Source: Bombyx mori
Lineage: Eukaryota > Arthropoda > Insecta > Lepidoptera > Bombycidae
NCBI RefSeq assembly: GCF_030269925.1
Contig: NC_085107.1
Span: forward strand, 9,734,001-9,798,000
Length of the DNA stretch: 64,000 nucleotides
Reading direction: 5' to 3'
Shown here piece after piece: positions 40,101-50,414 of this stretch. Position 1 is the stretch's first letter, and the number at the start of each line of letters is the position of its first letter. A model generated the notes under the pieces. The model worked only from the letters and a program-made list of their open reading frames with translations, had not been told where the DNA came from and made no database searches. A program made the translations under genes and the position numbers.

Positions 40101-42906
40101 ATAATTACTGTTGTTGGTAAGTTTTCTATTTAGAAATCTAAAGCTAATTTTCTTTTTATATTATAAAATGTAAATTAAGTTAACTTATTGAGAATTTGAC
40201 TGCCATACTTCAAATCTCACCATCTACATCTTACATCGGAACCGAGTCCGATGACCGAGAAAACCCGTGGTCATGGAGGCGTGCCAACGCGACAGGGTAA
40301 AATTCCTGGGGCCCGCGGTTTGCTGCCAACACCTTGCAGATCGTCAGGTCCCACATATCCTGCGCGCCCCCTAGGCGCGGCGACCTCGTAGGAGGTTCGG
40401 CCCCAGGCCCGAAAAAAAAAAGGGTGGCGGGAAGTCATACGTTCAACGCGAAAATCATTATCTTGTCCCCAGCCGACATAGAGTGATTTGTCTCATCCGA
40501 GGCTTGAGCCTGATCAACAGCTCGCCTCTGAAGGTGAGTTGTTGATCGATAGGAGTTTTAATTGGTTCAACAGCACCACATCCTGCCTTCCGGCGAAAGT
40601 GCGGTGATATATTCAGAAAAATCAGAATAGCATCCACGATGAAGAAAATTTTCTTCTTCTTCGTCGCTTCCTCATTACTGAGGATCGTGACCAACTTGCT
40701 CTAGTTTTTGCAGCTTTCTCCAATGTTGCCTGCATTCGACCTGCTTAATGAAGAAATAAGGTCGTATAAAACATACAAACCATAATAATCCATAGTTTAT
40801 TTTTATTTTTTTATTCAGGCGACACTCTGAACGTTCCCGACAGTATAACAGGACTTACGATTCTCGCAGCTGGTACAAGTCTCCCTGAAGCAGTTTCAAG
40901 CGTTCTCGTTACTAAACAAGGTTATTATTTTAAACAAACTTTTATGACATAGGTTCATAGCATATAGAGATAATGCAGCATGATTGCTACCTTGAAAGAC
41001 AAGGTAAAAGTCCAAGTGCTCTTACTGGTAGTAGGACCTCTTGTGAGTCCGCACGGGTAGGTACCACCACCCTGCCTATTTCTGTCGTGAAGCAGTAATG
41101 CGTTTCGGTTTGAAGGGCGGGGCAGCCGTTGTAACTATATTGAGACCTTAGAACTTATATCTCAAGGCGGGTGGCGCATTTACGTCATAGATGTCTATGG
41201 GCTCCAGTAACCACTTAACACCAGGTGGGTTCTGAGCTCATTCCCCCTATCTAAGAAGCAAAAAAAAACCGAAATATTCATGAGCCACCTAGTACTTGAC
41301 CGCTACAGGAGTCCAAAGTTTTGCACAGAGGAGGGAACATCGTAGACAGTCGCTAACTTGTTATTTCAATCTATTCAAGGGAGCTACTTAAATCACTACT
41401 AATTGATTATCTTATAATGACTCAAACTGCTGGATAGTGGTAGCGGATTGGGGTAATAGCTGTGAAATGTCAGAGAAAATGACGATCTACTATGTGCACT
41501 ACTGATGCAACTATTACACCCTAACCAGAGTAACCTAATAAAACTGTAAAAGGGTTTCATATCCGTAACACGAACGCTATTATTTATTACAATCTATATA
41601 CTACTGAATAGTTTAAAGCACGAAGATAGTTCTCAAATATATGGGTAAATCAAAATAAAATGAAAAATTAATTATTCAAGTAAAATCTTATCTTCGATTC
41701 GGAATACAATTTCATCACTTAAAAGAAACGACAAGGAGCTCTGGATTTGTTCTTTTTTTAATAAATGTGAATTATACAGGAAATTCACAACATATTATTC
41801 AATTAGTGCATATTATAAAATCGAAATTAAATACATATAAAATTTCAAACAGGATAAGTAGGGTATTTTTTCTACTTATTCGTTGGAAGCTTAAGGGATC
41901 ATTCCAGCTACGCGCGGACGGGCTCCACCTGAGAGATTTTGCTAACACTAGCAAGAGCAGTGCTACACAAAATCTATCGCCTGTTTGGAATCACGACCCA
42001 CTGAGAGGCCCCGGTGAGAAACTCAGTGGGTTATGTCTATGAGTAAGTGCGCTCGTCAAACTCTTGGACCGGTGCTTGACGACCTTAGCGGAGGTCACGA
42101 TAAGAGTGTGTTATAATGTCGCGCCGCTTTGTCGAAGTAGAGGTAGGACTGTGCTACCAGCCAAAGCGATATTCACAATATGACTTTGAATCAATGCTTA
42201 AGACCAGGTGAGATGAAATATTGGACCAAGAAAGTTATAATAAAGGCAGAAAGGTTGTGTGAGAAGAAATTCAATGAACACACTTTTTAGATTTTAAGCT
42301 GTAGGTAACCAGCAAAAATTCGTCAGCAAACAATATTAATAACAATTCATTTGATTTCTAGGGCACGGCACAATGGGTATAAGCAACTCAATTGGATCCA
42401 ACACATTCGACATATTACTGTGCTTAGGACTGCCATGGCTAGTGAAGTCATTGTTTTATCCAAGCACTCCAGAAAACCATTGGGTAACTGACTTATACTT
42501 TATACGTATCAATAATGGGTAGGGCTATCAAAAATCGATATTAATCGACACAAGATTTTTCAGAGGCTTTCACTTTTGAAGGACTCATGAAGAAATAACT
42601 TGCTAAAAACTTAAAAGCATCATGATTCATTTAGCGTCGGATATTATTATCGCATATGATTAAATATTTATTTTATTTTATTTTATTTTACAGGTTACAA
42701 TAAATTCTAGCGGTCTGTCCTACAGTGTAATCTCACTTCTATCGACTTTATTCGCGCTGTACGGATGTCTTTCACTCAACAAGTTTCAATTAGATTGGAA
42801 GGTTGGCATTACATGCAGCGTTGTATATGCCGGTTTCTTAACTTTGGCTGCTTTGATTGAGCTCAATGTGTTTTTTGTTGTCAATCTACCTGTTTGCCCA
42901 CATTAA
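34115..42906 (+). CDS. K+-dependent Na+/Ca2+ exchanger (NCKX, SLC24), paralogue B
   Basis: Model: join(34115..34259, 34336..34454, 34886..34988, 35315..35502, 37535..37682, 38828..38929, 39361..39471, 39901..40116, 40819..40920, 42362..42483, 42694..42906), 522 aa, all GT-AG and in phase. The start has a basic stretch then an uncleaved-looking helix, followed by 'RNCTPAAI', the NCKX region before the first membrane bundle. Alpha-1 '[16 protein letters not shown]' carries Glu144 (Glu188 of human NCKX2). Alpha-2 has 'AAGTSLPE' with Glu401 where NCKX2 has Asp548, and '[13 protein letters not shown]' with Asp428, matching Asp575, the residue tied to K+ dependence. The middle loop is shorter and more basic than in paralogue A. 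The hydrophobic C-terminus ends 'VNLPVCPH'. Clearly a member of the family; ATG choice is supported by the lack of a better upstream start. Confidence 0.9.
36200..36580. other. Unexplained CG-rich segment in intron 4 of exchanger B
   Basis: Contains many 'ttcg/cttcg/tcgag' motifs and several short inverted repeats such as 'ctcgagcgttctcgag'. Frames of 69-74 codons here show no family match. It has no second copy in this window, so I cannot say whether it is a transposon remnant or a regulatory block. Confidence 0.3.
40225..40440 (+). repeat. GC-rich segment with A-tail in intron 8 of exchanger B, probably a retroelement fragment
   Basis: Unlike the AT-rich intron it is GC-rich ('cctggggcccgcggtttgct', 'ccccctaggcgcggcgac') and ends in ten consecutive A at about 40412-40421, as a retrotransposed 3' end would. 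No coding frame; family not identified. Confidence 0.4.
41019..41272 (+). mobile_element. Bm1-type SINE, body and 3' tail
   Basis: One of the best-preserved plus-strand copies: 'ctggtagtaggacctcttgt' to 'taagaagcaaaaaaaa'. It lies in intron 9 of exchanger B. Confidence 0.9.
41866..42165 (-). mobile_element. 3' end of a Jockey-like LINE (inverted copy)
   Basis: Reverse-complement relative of the fragment at 190-455. It holds the inverted repeat CCCACTGAG / CTCAGTGGG at 41997-42005 and 42022-42030 and starts at a T-run, the complement of a poly(A) tail. The 91-codon frame across it is not a gene. It lies in intron 9 of exchanger B. Confidence 0.65.
42669..42690 (+). repeat. (TTTTA)n run before an acceptor
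   Basis: About four TTTTA units directly abutting the AG acceptor of the last exon of exchanger B, serving as its pyrimidine-rich tract. Confidence 0.8.
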
Positions 42907-42997
42907 TATCAATTTTTTTTATTTAAGACTGCATTTTGTATTAAATCGACTGAGATAACAAAAAAAAATGACAGCAATGTGTAGATTGTTATTGATT

Positions 42998-43003
42998 AAT
43001 AAA
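42998..43003 (+). promoter_or_regulatory. Candidate poly(A) signal of exchanger B
   Basis: AATAAA about 90 bases past the TAA at 42904-42906, followed by a T-rich stretch. Confidence 0.45.
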
Positions 43004-43796
43004 TTGATTCTGTAGAAAACTATTTTTTTTTAAAAGAACTGATCATAAGACTACATGTTTTATTAAAGTGATCGATTTAAGATTTAAACTTATAAATAGC
43101 GATAAAAAATTAGCATATACCATTTGTGATTAGTACTTAATAAATATTTAATCTCTTTTAATAACTTTTGTTTAATTTTCACTATCTAATTTGCAACATC
43201 CTGTATATCACTTTTTCTGGTGAGAGTTTCAATAGTAATTTGGTCGACTGTGCGTCGATGCCTGGGCTGCAACTTTGATAGTCGAACCCACTAAGTAATC
43301 CCTTCGTCGCTGGTACACTTAAAAGCCTAATGCACACGAAAAAGGTGTAAGGCTAGCGCGTGTTCTATTGTGAGTCTTGTCACCTCCAGCGCACAGGACG
43401 CCATGATGACGGACCTCGACTCTCTCGTTCGAGGGTCTCTGGATGCCAAGTTTTTTCAAATGCTCTGCCGTCCTTGTTTGTATGCGTCTCAGACTGCGCT
43501 CGCATTGAAAAAATGTATTTGTAATCCCCTAAGAGAAACTATGCGGCGATACCATTCTATAATTATTTTTTGTAAAAACAAACTTGTAACGTGTTTATGT
43601 ACTTAAGAAAATCTCATGATTGTTAACATAAGATCACAACAAAAACATTAACTTTCACATGAAGGCGCAACGTCTCGTAGTTTATAGTTGTTTATTTATA
43701 CGATAAGTTATAATGATGAACAATTTACAAATTAAACGTCATATAATTCTATGTACCTATATCTTTAAATCTACTTTAAATTTACAGTACATGATT

Positions 43797-44243
43797 TTTT
43801 TTTATTTATTTTTTTATTGCCAAGATGGATGGACGAGCTCACAGCCCACCTGGTGTTAAGTGGTTACTGGAGCCCATAGACATCTACAACGTAAATGCGC
43901 CACCCACCTCGAGATACAAGTTCTAAGGTCTCAGTATAGTTACAACGGCTACCCCACCCTTCGAACCGAAACGCATTACTGCTTCACGGCGGAAATAGGC
44001 GGAGTGGTGGTACCTACCCGTGTGGACTCACAAGAGGTCCTACCACCAGTGATTACGCAAATTATAATTTTGCGGGTTTGGTTTTTATTACACGATGTTA
44101 TTCCTTCACCGTGGAAGTCAATCGTGAACATTTGTTGAGTACGTATTTCATTAGAAAAATTGGAACCCGCCTGCGGGATTCGAACACCGGTGCATCGCTA
44201 CATACGAATGCACCGGACGTCTTATCCTTTAGGCCACGACGAC
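43797..44243 (-). mobile_element. Full-length Bm1-type SINE with tRNA-like head
   Basis: Most complete copy in the window, about 445 bp. On the minus strand it opens near 44243 with an A-box-like 'tggcctaaaggat' (about 44224-44236) and B-box 'gttcgaatcc' (44176-44185), passes through the body, and ends in an A-rich tail (the T-run before 43825). The head makes it a tRNA-derived SINE and explains the tRNA-like motif. Reading frames at 43860-44138 and 44078-44281 are by-products. Confidence 0.9.
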
Positions 44244-46033
44244 TTAAACTAACATTATCTAACATGTTAAAAATAATATGAAGGGTTTAATTTGTTCCTT
44301 AGTTTTCCAAGCGTTTGCAAGACCTTTCTACACGTTGAAGATTCAAGGAATATCCGACCAACAACAAGGTTTTAACTTCGACTTGCATTTTTTCAAGTTT
44401 CAAAATTGATAACGCAGGTTTTAAAACTTGTGTAAATTCCATATCCAAGCAGAATGAAATTGTGTTATGTTATTATTAGGTTAGCTGAATGTCATAATTA
44501 CAGAACAGAAACAAAAAAATTGTGTAACATTTGTACTTTTTAAATTATTACGTTACTTGTAAATCGTTCAAAGGAAAATGTCATCCATTTTAATAAAACA
44601 AGTACGATGCTAATATTATATGCGTAACGAGAACGCGACAAGCGTAATAGTTTCATCATAACACATAAGACGTTCAACTTTTCCATTCCGACGCGTAAAA
44701 GTGCTAAAAAAGAATATAATCGGCATCTGCAATTAAATGCCGCACGCAAACTGTCTCACGCAAATGTACAATATGAAATGACGAACATAAGACACGACCA
44801 ACTATTTGATATCATTGTTTACATGTGTCCGAGCGTCTGTCTGTAACTTTAAATAATCGATTTAAATTAAGTGAAACTATTAGCCAATTAGTCTATAATA
44901 TATTGAAGGCAAAACGTCAAGTCATTAAAATAACTAGACACACACAACTTTTTCCTTACAGTTTGTAATTCATTGTTTTTTACAGCAAAAAACACTTTGT
45001 AATAAACTACAAAATCTGTGTTAAACAGGATGCTTACCTATATTCTGTGATCTGTATGAAACAGAACTAAAACCGCTCCCAAAGCTGAAAGACATTAAAT
45101 TACTAATACGCAAAAGTGAGACTGCTGGACACATTGGTCATTTAGATCTTCCTGTATGGCGCAGGAATATCAAAGATAGAAGTAAAGTCAACGTCATTTA
45201 GATCTGGTCTTGGGGACGCCTAATCAAATGCTCTAAATAAATTACAACAACAAGACTTAACCGTTTGCCAACAAATTCTGAACTAGTTTGGACACGTTGC
45301 TCGTATACACCTAGATACTCTATTAATACTTTTTATAGTAGTGGGTAAGGTCGAAGTGAAGTCACCAAATGAAATTCCGCACAGATCTGCCTATATCAAA
45401 TTTCGTATGGCTTGATGGATGAATCAATCTTGCAAAATTCAGTGTAGAGACAACATTCTGTAATGAAAATAAAGACAAAGAACAAGAAACAGGAAACAAT
45501 ATTAATTTACTACTCTAGGTAATCGTAAATAGTACACGTCCCCGCATATCGTCAAATTCCGCTCGTCGATGGGGTTTTAAGGCATGCGGAAAAATAAAAT
45601 ATTATTTTATTGACTGTGTGTGTTTTTAATGGCATTCACTAGTTTCTATAAAAACGAATCGAAAGAAAACTAGAGTTTGTTTAATTATAACAAGCTTTTA
45701 ATTTAAATACAAAATACATACACCTTATTACTACAATTTAATACTTATTTGTCAATACTGTCTGCCCTAAAACTTTAACAAAAATTTTATTATGTGGTTT
45801 CTAAGTTTATTAATTATATGGTTTTTTTTTAATTTAGTGTAGTAATTTGATACAAGTATGTAGCTTAAAATAAATTAAATCATAACAGACAGTAGACAGT
45901 TATCAATCCACTATTTATACAAATTTAATAACTGAACAAAAAGAGGAAAATCGGAGTCCACCATTTTTTTTTTATTATCTAGGGTTTCGAGCATACTTAT
46001 TTTCAGTTACAAATTATTACTAATATATCAAAT

Positions 46034-48128
46034 TTATTTAGGTATTATCGATTTGAAGAATCGTTCCCAAAATGAAGGCCGTCGGGTGGTTGTGGTATAA
46101 ATTAAAGGTACAGGGGGTATACAAAATTTAAACGGTTTTCGCGGTTTCATCACGAACGGATAGGGATGTAAAGCTGGCGATGATGTCGTCCCTATGAGAC
46201 TTATAGTGGGCCTTGGAAACTCTAATGGAGAACTTTTTACTACGTGACTTTGACTGGCGCCTCCTAGGTAGATAATAGGTATAGAACTATGTCTCATTGG
46301 CCTTCTTGGACGTTTAGTTGATGTGGGTCTAACAGTAGAAGTCGTTTCAATGATTTCATGAAATACGGAATCATCATAATCCCTGTTATCATCGGGAAAT
46401 GGTGCAATAAATACGACTTGTTTCAAGCTGTTAATATCCTGCACTAATTTAGCATGTTCTTTCACAATGTCATCAGCGCTCGGCGGTAAAAGATCATTAT
46501 ATCTACGAGAAATTTTTTTCGTTAACGAAGGCTGTTGTAACATTTTTTCACCTAAATCAGTACTTCTGCGCCAACCTACGATATAAAAATATTATTAAAC
46601 ATAAGTTATAATTTAATATTTCTATTATTATTTAATTATTTTGACTTTTTTTTTATAATTACCTGCGTGTATTAGATCAGGAAAGTGATCGATATTAAAT
46701 TTGGAGTATCCTGCACAGTTTACCTGTAACAAAACCCATCAGCAAATCACATCAATGCGAAAAGGCAATAGAATTCCCATTAAGGAGACTTAGTAACTCA
46801 GTTTAAAAGTAAGCAATGCGTTCGTGTGCACAAGTTATCGGTAACTGCTCTCAGGTGTATGTATCTATATTTACACGCTTTGGTAATTACACAAGTAAAT
46901 GTTGCATGTCGTGTAATTAAGTGACAAAACAGAAAACATAGGCGACAGAAACTCGGAAACAGGATTTTACGCAAAATCCATAACATCTTTGAATATTTTT
47001 ATACAAATCTACCGTTTTATTTTATCTGGTCAAACATTGCATTGTTTTTGGGTATTCAGCGAAGCTCTCTGTCATAGCACCGCTCAGTATCAAACCACAG
47101 ATGACGCACATGTAGTTTCAACAAATTAATGTGATAGTTGGACAGTAGATCAGATAGCAATGTTTCACAAATAGAAAATAAGTGTTATATTTTTTGTCAT
47201 CGTAGGCAGAGGAGCACGCGACCCGTCTGATGGTGAGTGATCACAATCGCTCATATACATCAGCAATCACTCTCTTCAAACCTTGTTTAAAGACATGTCA
47301 TAGCGTTCAAAAAACACGAGAACTAATTCCAGGGCCAAAAGGATCTTTGGAATACTGTAGATCAACACAGAGGAACTTCCGGCCCACCTAGTGATAGTAG
47401 TAGTGGTTTTTCATAATACCATTAACAATATTTTTTCTAACTATAATTTTCATGACCAGTAGTAAAAATCGCTTATTTCCCAACTTATCTAATTGTCAAT
47501 AAAAACAATATATCATGTCGGTCTTGTAATTACGACGCTATTGGAAGCGTGATATTCGTTCATCATTAGTAATTAAACCCGTAAGTTAGCACGTTATCTA
47601 TATGGACACTAACTTACTATTAAACACGCACAAATATAATAAGTAACATTTCTCTTTTCCACTTAAGACTTTCTTGCTATTAAGCCTTAAAAATTCTCAT
47701 TTTGTTCAACATTAGTTAGTAGTTTTCCTAAGTAATGTTTAATTTTAGGGAACAGGAAAGTATACTCTATATTCTAATGCATCACTCTATATATAAAATC
47801 AGATAAATTCTGATTAAGTCTTTAACTAATAATATCTTGGATAAATTCAATGTTCGTAAATTTACACAAAAAAAAAACGATTTCTGAAAATCGAATAACT
47901 ATATTCGTTTTAAAATTAATTTAATAAATTTAAGTTTGAGTGAAGCATCGAAAAACAGCAGTTCGCCGATCGAATAGCCCAAATTTCGCAGAAATGCTAT
48001 TAAACAACTAAATTAAAATGTACCTCTGTAGGTTGCGTAAAAAGCCGTTTCTGCGTGAAGTAGCCAAAGTCAAGGGTTCCGCCGACAAGTAACACCGAAG
48101 CTTGCCATAATACCAACCACCGCCACAT
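46034..48128 (-). CDS. Small secreted protein of unknown function
   Basis: Three exons (plus coordinates, right to left): 48024..48128, 46663..46723, 46034..46575, GT-AG and in phase, 235 aa. The start 'MWRWLVLWQASVLLVGG' is a typical signal peptide. The mature part has 'VNCAGYSKFNIDHFPDL', a charged middle, a Thr/Ser/Arg/Pro-rich linker ('TSTKRPRRP'), a Pro-rich C-terminal half and an aromatic, basic end 'WERFFKSIIPK'. There is no second membrane segment, so secretion is inferred. I do not recognise the family. The last exon has a long open frame, supporting a real gene. The AATAAA hexamer overlaps its stop codon; a more distal signal may be used. An inverted SINE starts about 160 bp upstream of the ATG. 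Confidence 0.7.
47205..47285 (-). mobile_element. Diverged family-C SINE (inverted)
   Basis: 'gtaggcagaggagcacgcga' followed by 'tctgatggtgagtgatcac' and 'catcagcaatcac' matches the complement of the family-C consensus with many changes. It lies in the first intron of the secreted-protein gene. Confidence 0.55.
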
Positions 48129-48837
48129 CTTTGCACTACTGTCTAACGATACCGACTGCATCGAACAATACCACCACCTCTCAACACTTACCTAGTCTAT
48201 TGCATGCTGTATTTCTAGAGGCTAGTTAGTTCGATTAGTTACGTTTAGATATTATTTGGAGCACTATGGTAATACTTGTTTTAATCTTCTTCTTTTTTTA
48301 TTGCTTAGATGTGTGGACGAGCTCACAGCCCACCTGATGTTAAGTGGTTACTGGAGCCCATAGACATCTACAACGTAAATTGCGCCACACACCTTGAGAT
48401 ATAGTTCCAAGGTCTCAGTATAGTCACAACGGCTGCCCCACCCTTCAAACCGAAACGCATTACTGCTTCACGGCAGAAATAGGCGGGGCGGTGGTACCTA
48501 CCCGTGCGGACTCACAAGAGGTCCTACCACCAGTAATTACGCAAATTATAATTTTGCGGGTTTGATTTTTATTGCACGATGCTATTCCTTCACCGTAGAA
48601 GTCAATTTGTTCCTCTTATTTGGCTGAACTGTATTACAAGCAACATTCGTATCAAATGCACTTCACTATAACCCTGTTTCATTTTAGATTGAGAAATTAA
48701 TACATATTTATTAATCCTAACAATTCATTAAATTCCTCAGAAAAAAAAAATCCATTCAATAAGATAATAATATGGATACCTACCAAAAATTAGTTATCTC
48801 TCATTACAAAAATGTATGTACAGATTTTATGTTATTC
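48129..48837. other. Region between the secreted-protein gene and the retrotransposon
   Basis: Presumed promoter and 5' UTR of the minus-strand secreted-protein gene in the first 160 bp, then an inverted SINE (48291-48606), then AT-rich sequence without other features. Confidence 0.5.
48291..48606 (-). mobile_element. Bm1-type SINE, head partly missing (inverted)
   Basis: Starts with the complement of the tail ('ttttttattgcttagatgtg') and continues past the 'accaccagtaattacgcaaa' junction into the part after the body, but stops at about 48606 before the tRNA-like boxes. Confidence 0.85.
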
Positions 48838-49030
48838 CTTTTTTTTTTATGATTGAAAGTTTACTGGTGGCCCGAAGGCCTTTCCAGTTTCACCAGGACA
48901 AGTGGGCGAGCAAAGGCTCAGCCAAGAAGGGCGGGATTTGCTAACAACTGCCCGAGCGCCTCCGAAGGAGACCTAACAACTCAAGAGCAATTGTTTCGCG
49001 AATGAATCTACTATCGGATCGGAATCGCGA

Positions 49031-49064
49031 CCCGCTGAGAAGATCCGGCGAGAAACTCAGCGGG
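49031..49064 (-). other. Conserved 3'-UTR hairpin of the LINE
   Basis: CCCGCTGAG at 49031-49039 pairs with CTCAGCGGG at 49056-49064 across a 16-base loop, about 12 bases after the ORF2 stop. The same 34-base hairpin occurs at 275-308 and 41997-42030 with an A-T pair instead of the G-C pair at one stem position. It is probably part of the RNA structure recognised by the element's own reverse transcriptase (inference). Confidence 0.6.
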
Positions 49065-49337
49065 CTGATGCATGGGTTAGGTTGCACGTCGACCTCTTTG
49101 TCGAGTTCGACGAGTACGGTTACCGGGGTCCCTAAGCCTGCCCCTAGTATTAGAGCTGAAGGCATCTAATGCAACGGTTATTGGATCTGATGGATCCGTA
49201 AGGACGTGTCTAGGGCGTCGACGGTGACTGGCTCCTGCATGATCAGGATTCGGGGAGTAGTCAGCGGCGGCAACGATAAGGCGATTATCATGACGCATAG
49301 CCTTATCGAAGTATCGTTCCGACGCTGACTTCATGTA

Positions 49338-50414
49338 CAGGGTGGCCCACAAGTCCTTTGATATGAAAAAAATTTATTTAAATAAAACTAATTACATTAT
49401 GAATTAAATTTTTATTTACATAAAAAGCTTAAAAAACGGGAATTATTTTTTGAAAATAACATCTCCTAAATGTAATCCGTTGCGATCACGGCACTCTTGC
49501 AAACGACGTCTAAAATTGTCGATGACTGCGCGGCACGTCACTGCTGAAATGCTTGTCATTTCTCTGCGGATGTTTTCTTTTAGGGCCTCAATTGACCGCG
49601 GGTTTGTGTCGTATACTTTAGCCTTAAGGTAGCCCCACAAAAAAAAATCCATCGGGGTCAGATCTGGACTACGTGGAGGCCAGGAAATGTCTCCTCTCTT
49701 AGAGATAACTTTGCCAGGAAAAAGTTGACGGATAACGGGCATAGCAGTGTTAGAGGTGTGAGAAGTGGCCCCATCCTGTTGAAACCACGTCCTGGCATTA
49801 AACCTGAAAAGTTTTGCAATTCTGGTATGAAAAACTCTTCGATCATAGCCACATATCGCTCCGACGTAACAGTAACTGCGCGCCCTCTGCCATCCTCAAA
49901 GAAGTAAGGCCCTAGGATACCATGGGCTGACATAGCGGCCCAAACAGTCACTTTCGGACTATGTAAGGGCTTCTGATGCTTAAGTTTTGGATTGATGGGG
50001 CTCCAATAGCGGCAATTTTGTTTACTAACATGCCCGTTAAGATGGAAATGAGCCTCGTCAGAGAACATTATGTTATTGAAGGAAGTAAACCGATTCAACA
50101 TTTCATTCGCATAATTTTGTCTTTGAATACCGTCAGTTTCCTTTAATTCTTGAACCAACTGAATTTTGTAAGGGTGCATATGTAAATCTTTCTTCAAAAT
50201 CCGTTGTAACGATGTCCTGGATACGTTTAATGCTCTGGCGCGCTTACGAGTTGACTGTGTCGGATTTTCGCGAATAGACTGTGTCACTGTGTCTATGTTT
50301 TGTTCCGTACGTGACGTCCTTGGGCGACCCAACCGCGGTTTATCTAACGTCGAACCGGTCTCCTCGAACTTAGCAACCCAGTTCTTAATCGTTTGAAGAG
50401 GTGGAGTGGTTGTA
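49338..50414 (-). mobile_element. Mariner/Tc1-superfamily element nested in the LINE, one end lost
   Basis: The insertion splits the LINE codons for 'RKY-MKSAS' at a TA, with TA at both edges (49336-49337 and 50415-50416), the superfamily target. The left end has a plausible terminal repeat 'cagggtggcccacaagtcc'. The right end begins directly inside transposase coding sequence with no matching repeat, so about the first 40-50 codons and one terminal repeat are missing. The element is younger than the LINE copy it sits in. Confidence 0.8.
49443..50414 (-). pseudogene. Mariner-like transposase, truncated and frameshifted
   Basis: Reading starts without ATG at the element edge ('LQTIKNWVAKFEETGS', the end of the HTH region), passes 'KPRLGRPRTSRT', then 'SDEAHFHLNG' with the first catalytic Asp. 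A one-base frameshift near 49795 changes frame just before 'TWFQQDGATSH' with the second Asp; the third is in 'WPPRSPDLTPMDFFLWG'. I count 36 residues between the second and third Asp, so this is a DDxD type, not classic DD34D mariner. The protein ends at 49443. It cannot make an active transposase. Confidence 0.8.

Larger units (their letters stand above)
42907..46033. other. Intergenic region between exchanger B and the secreted-protein gene
   Basis: Holds the 3' UTR of exchanger B, a full-length inverted SINE at 43797-44243, and otherwise AT-rich sequence. Short frames at 43370-43606 and 44540-44749 show no family features. Two genes converge here, so both 3' ends are expected. Confidence 0.55.

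Noticed and set aside
44161..44243. tRNA-like sequence with A and B boxes
   Set aside because: It is continuous with the SINE body at 43797-44160 and recurs at 18071-18155, so it is the head of a tRNA-derived SINE, not a tRNA gene.
43860..44281. Plus-strand open frames of 92 and 67 codons
   Set aside because: They lie wholly inside the inverted SINE; the same frames recur in other copies (for example 17804-18022).
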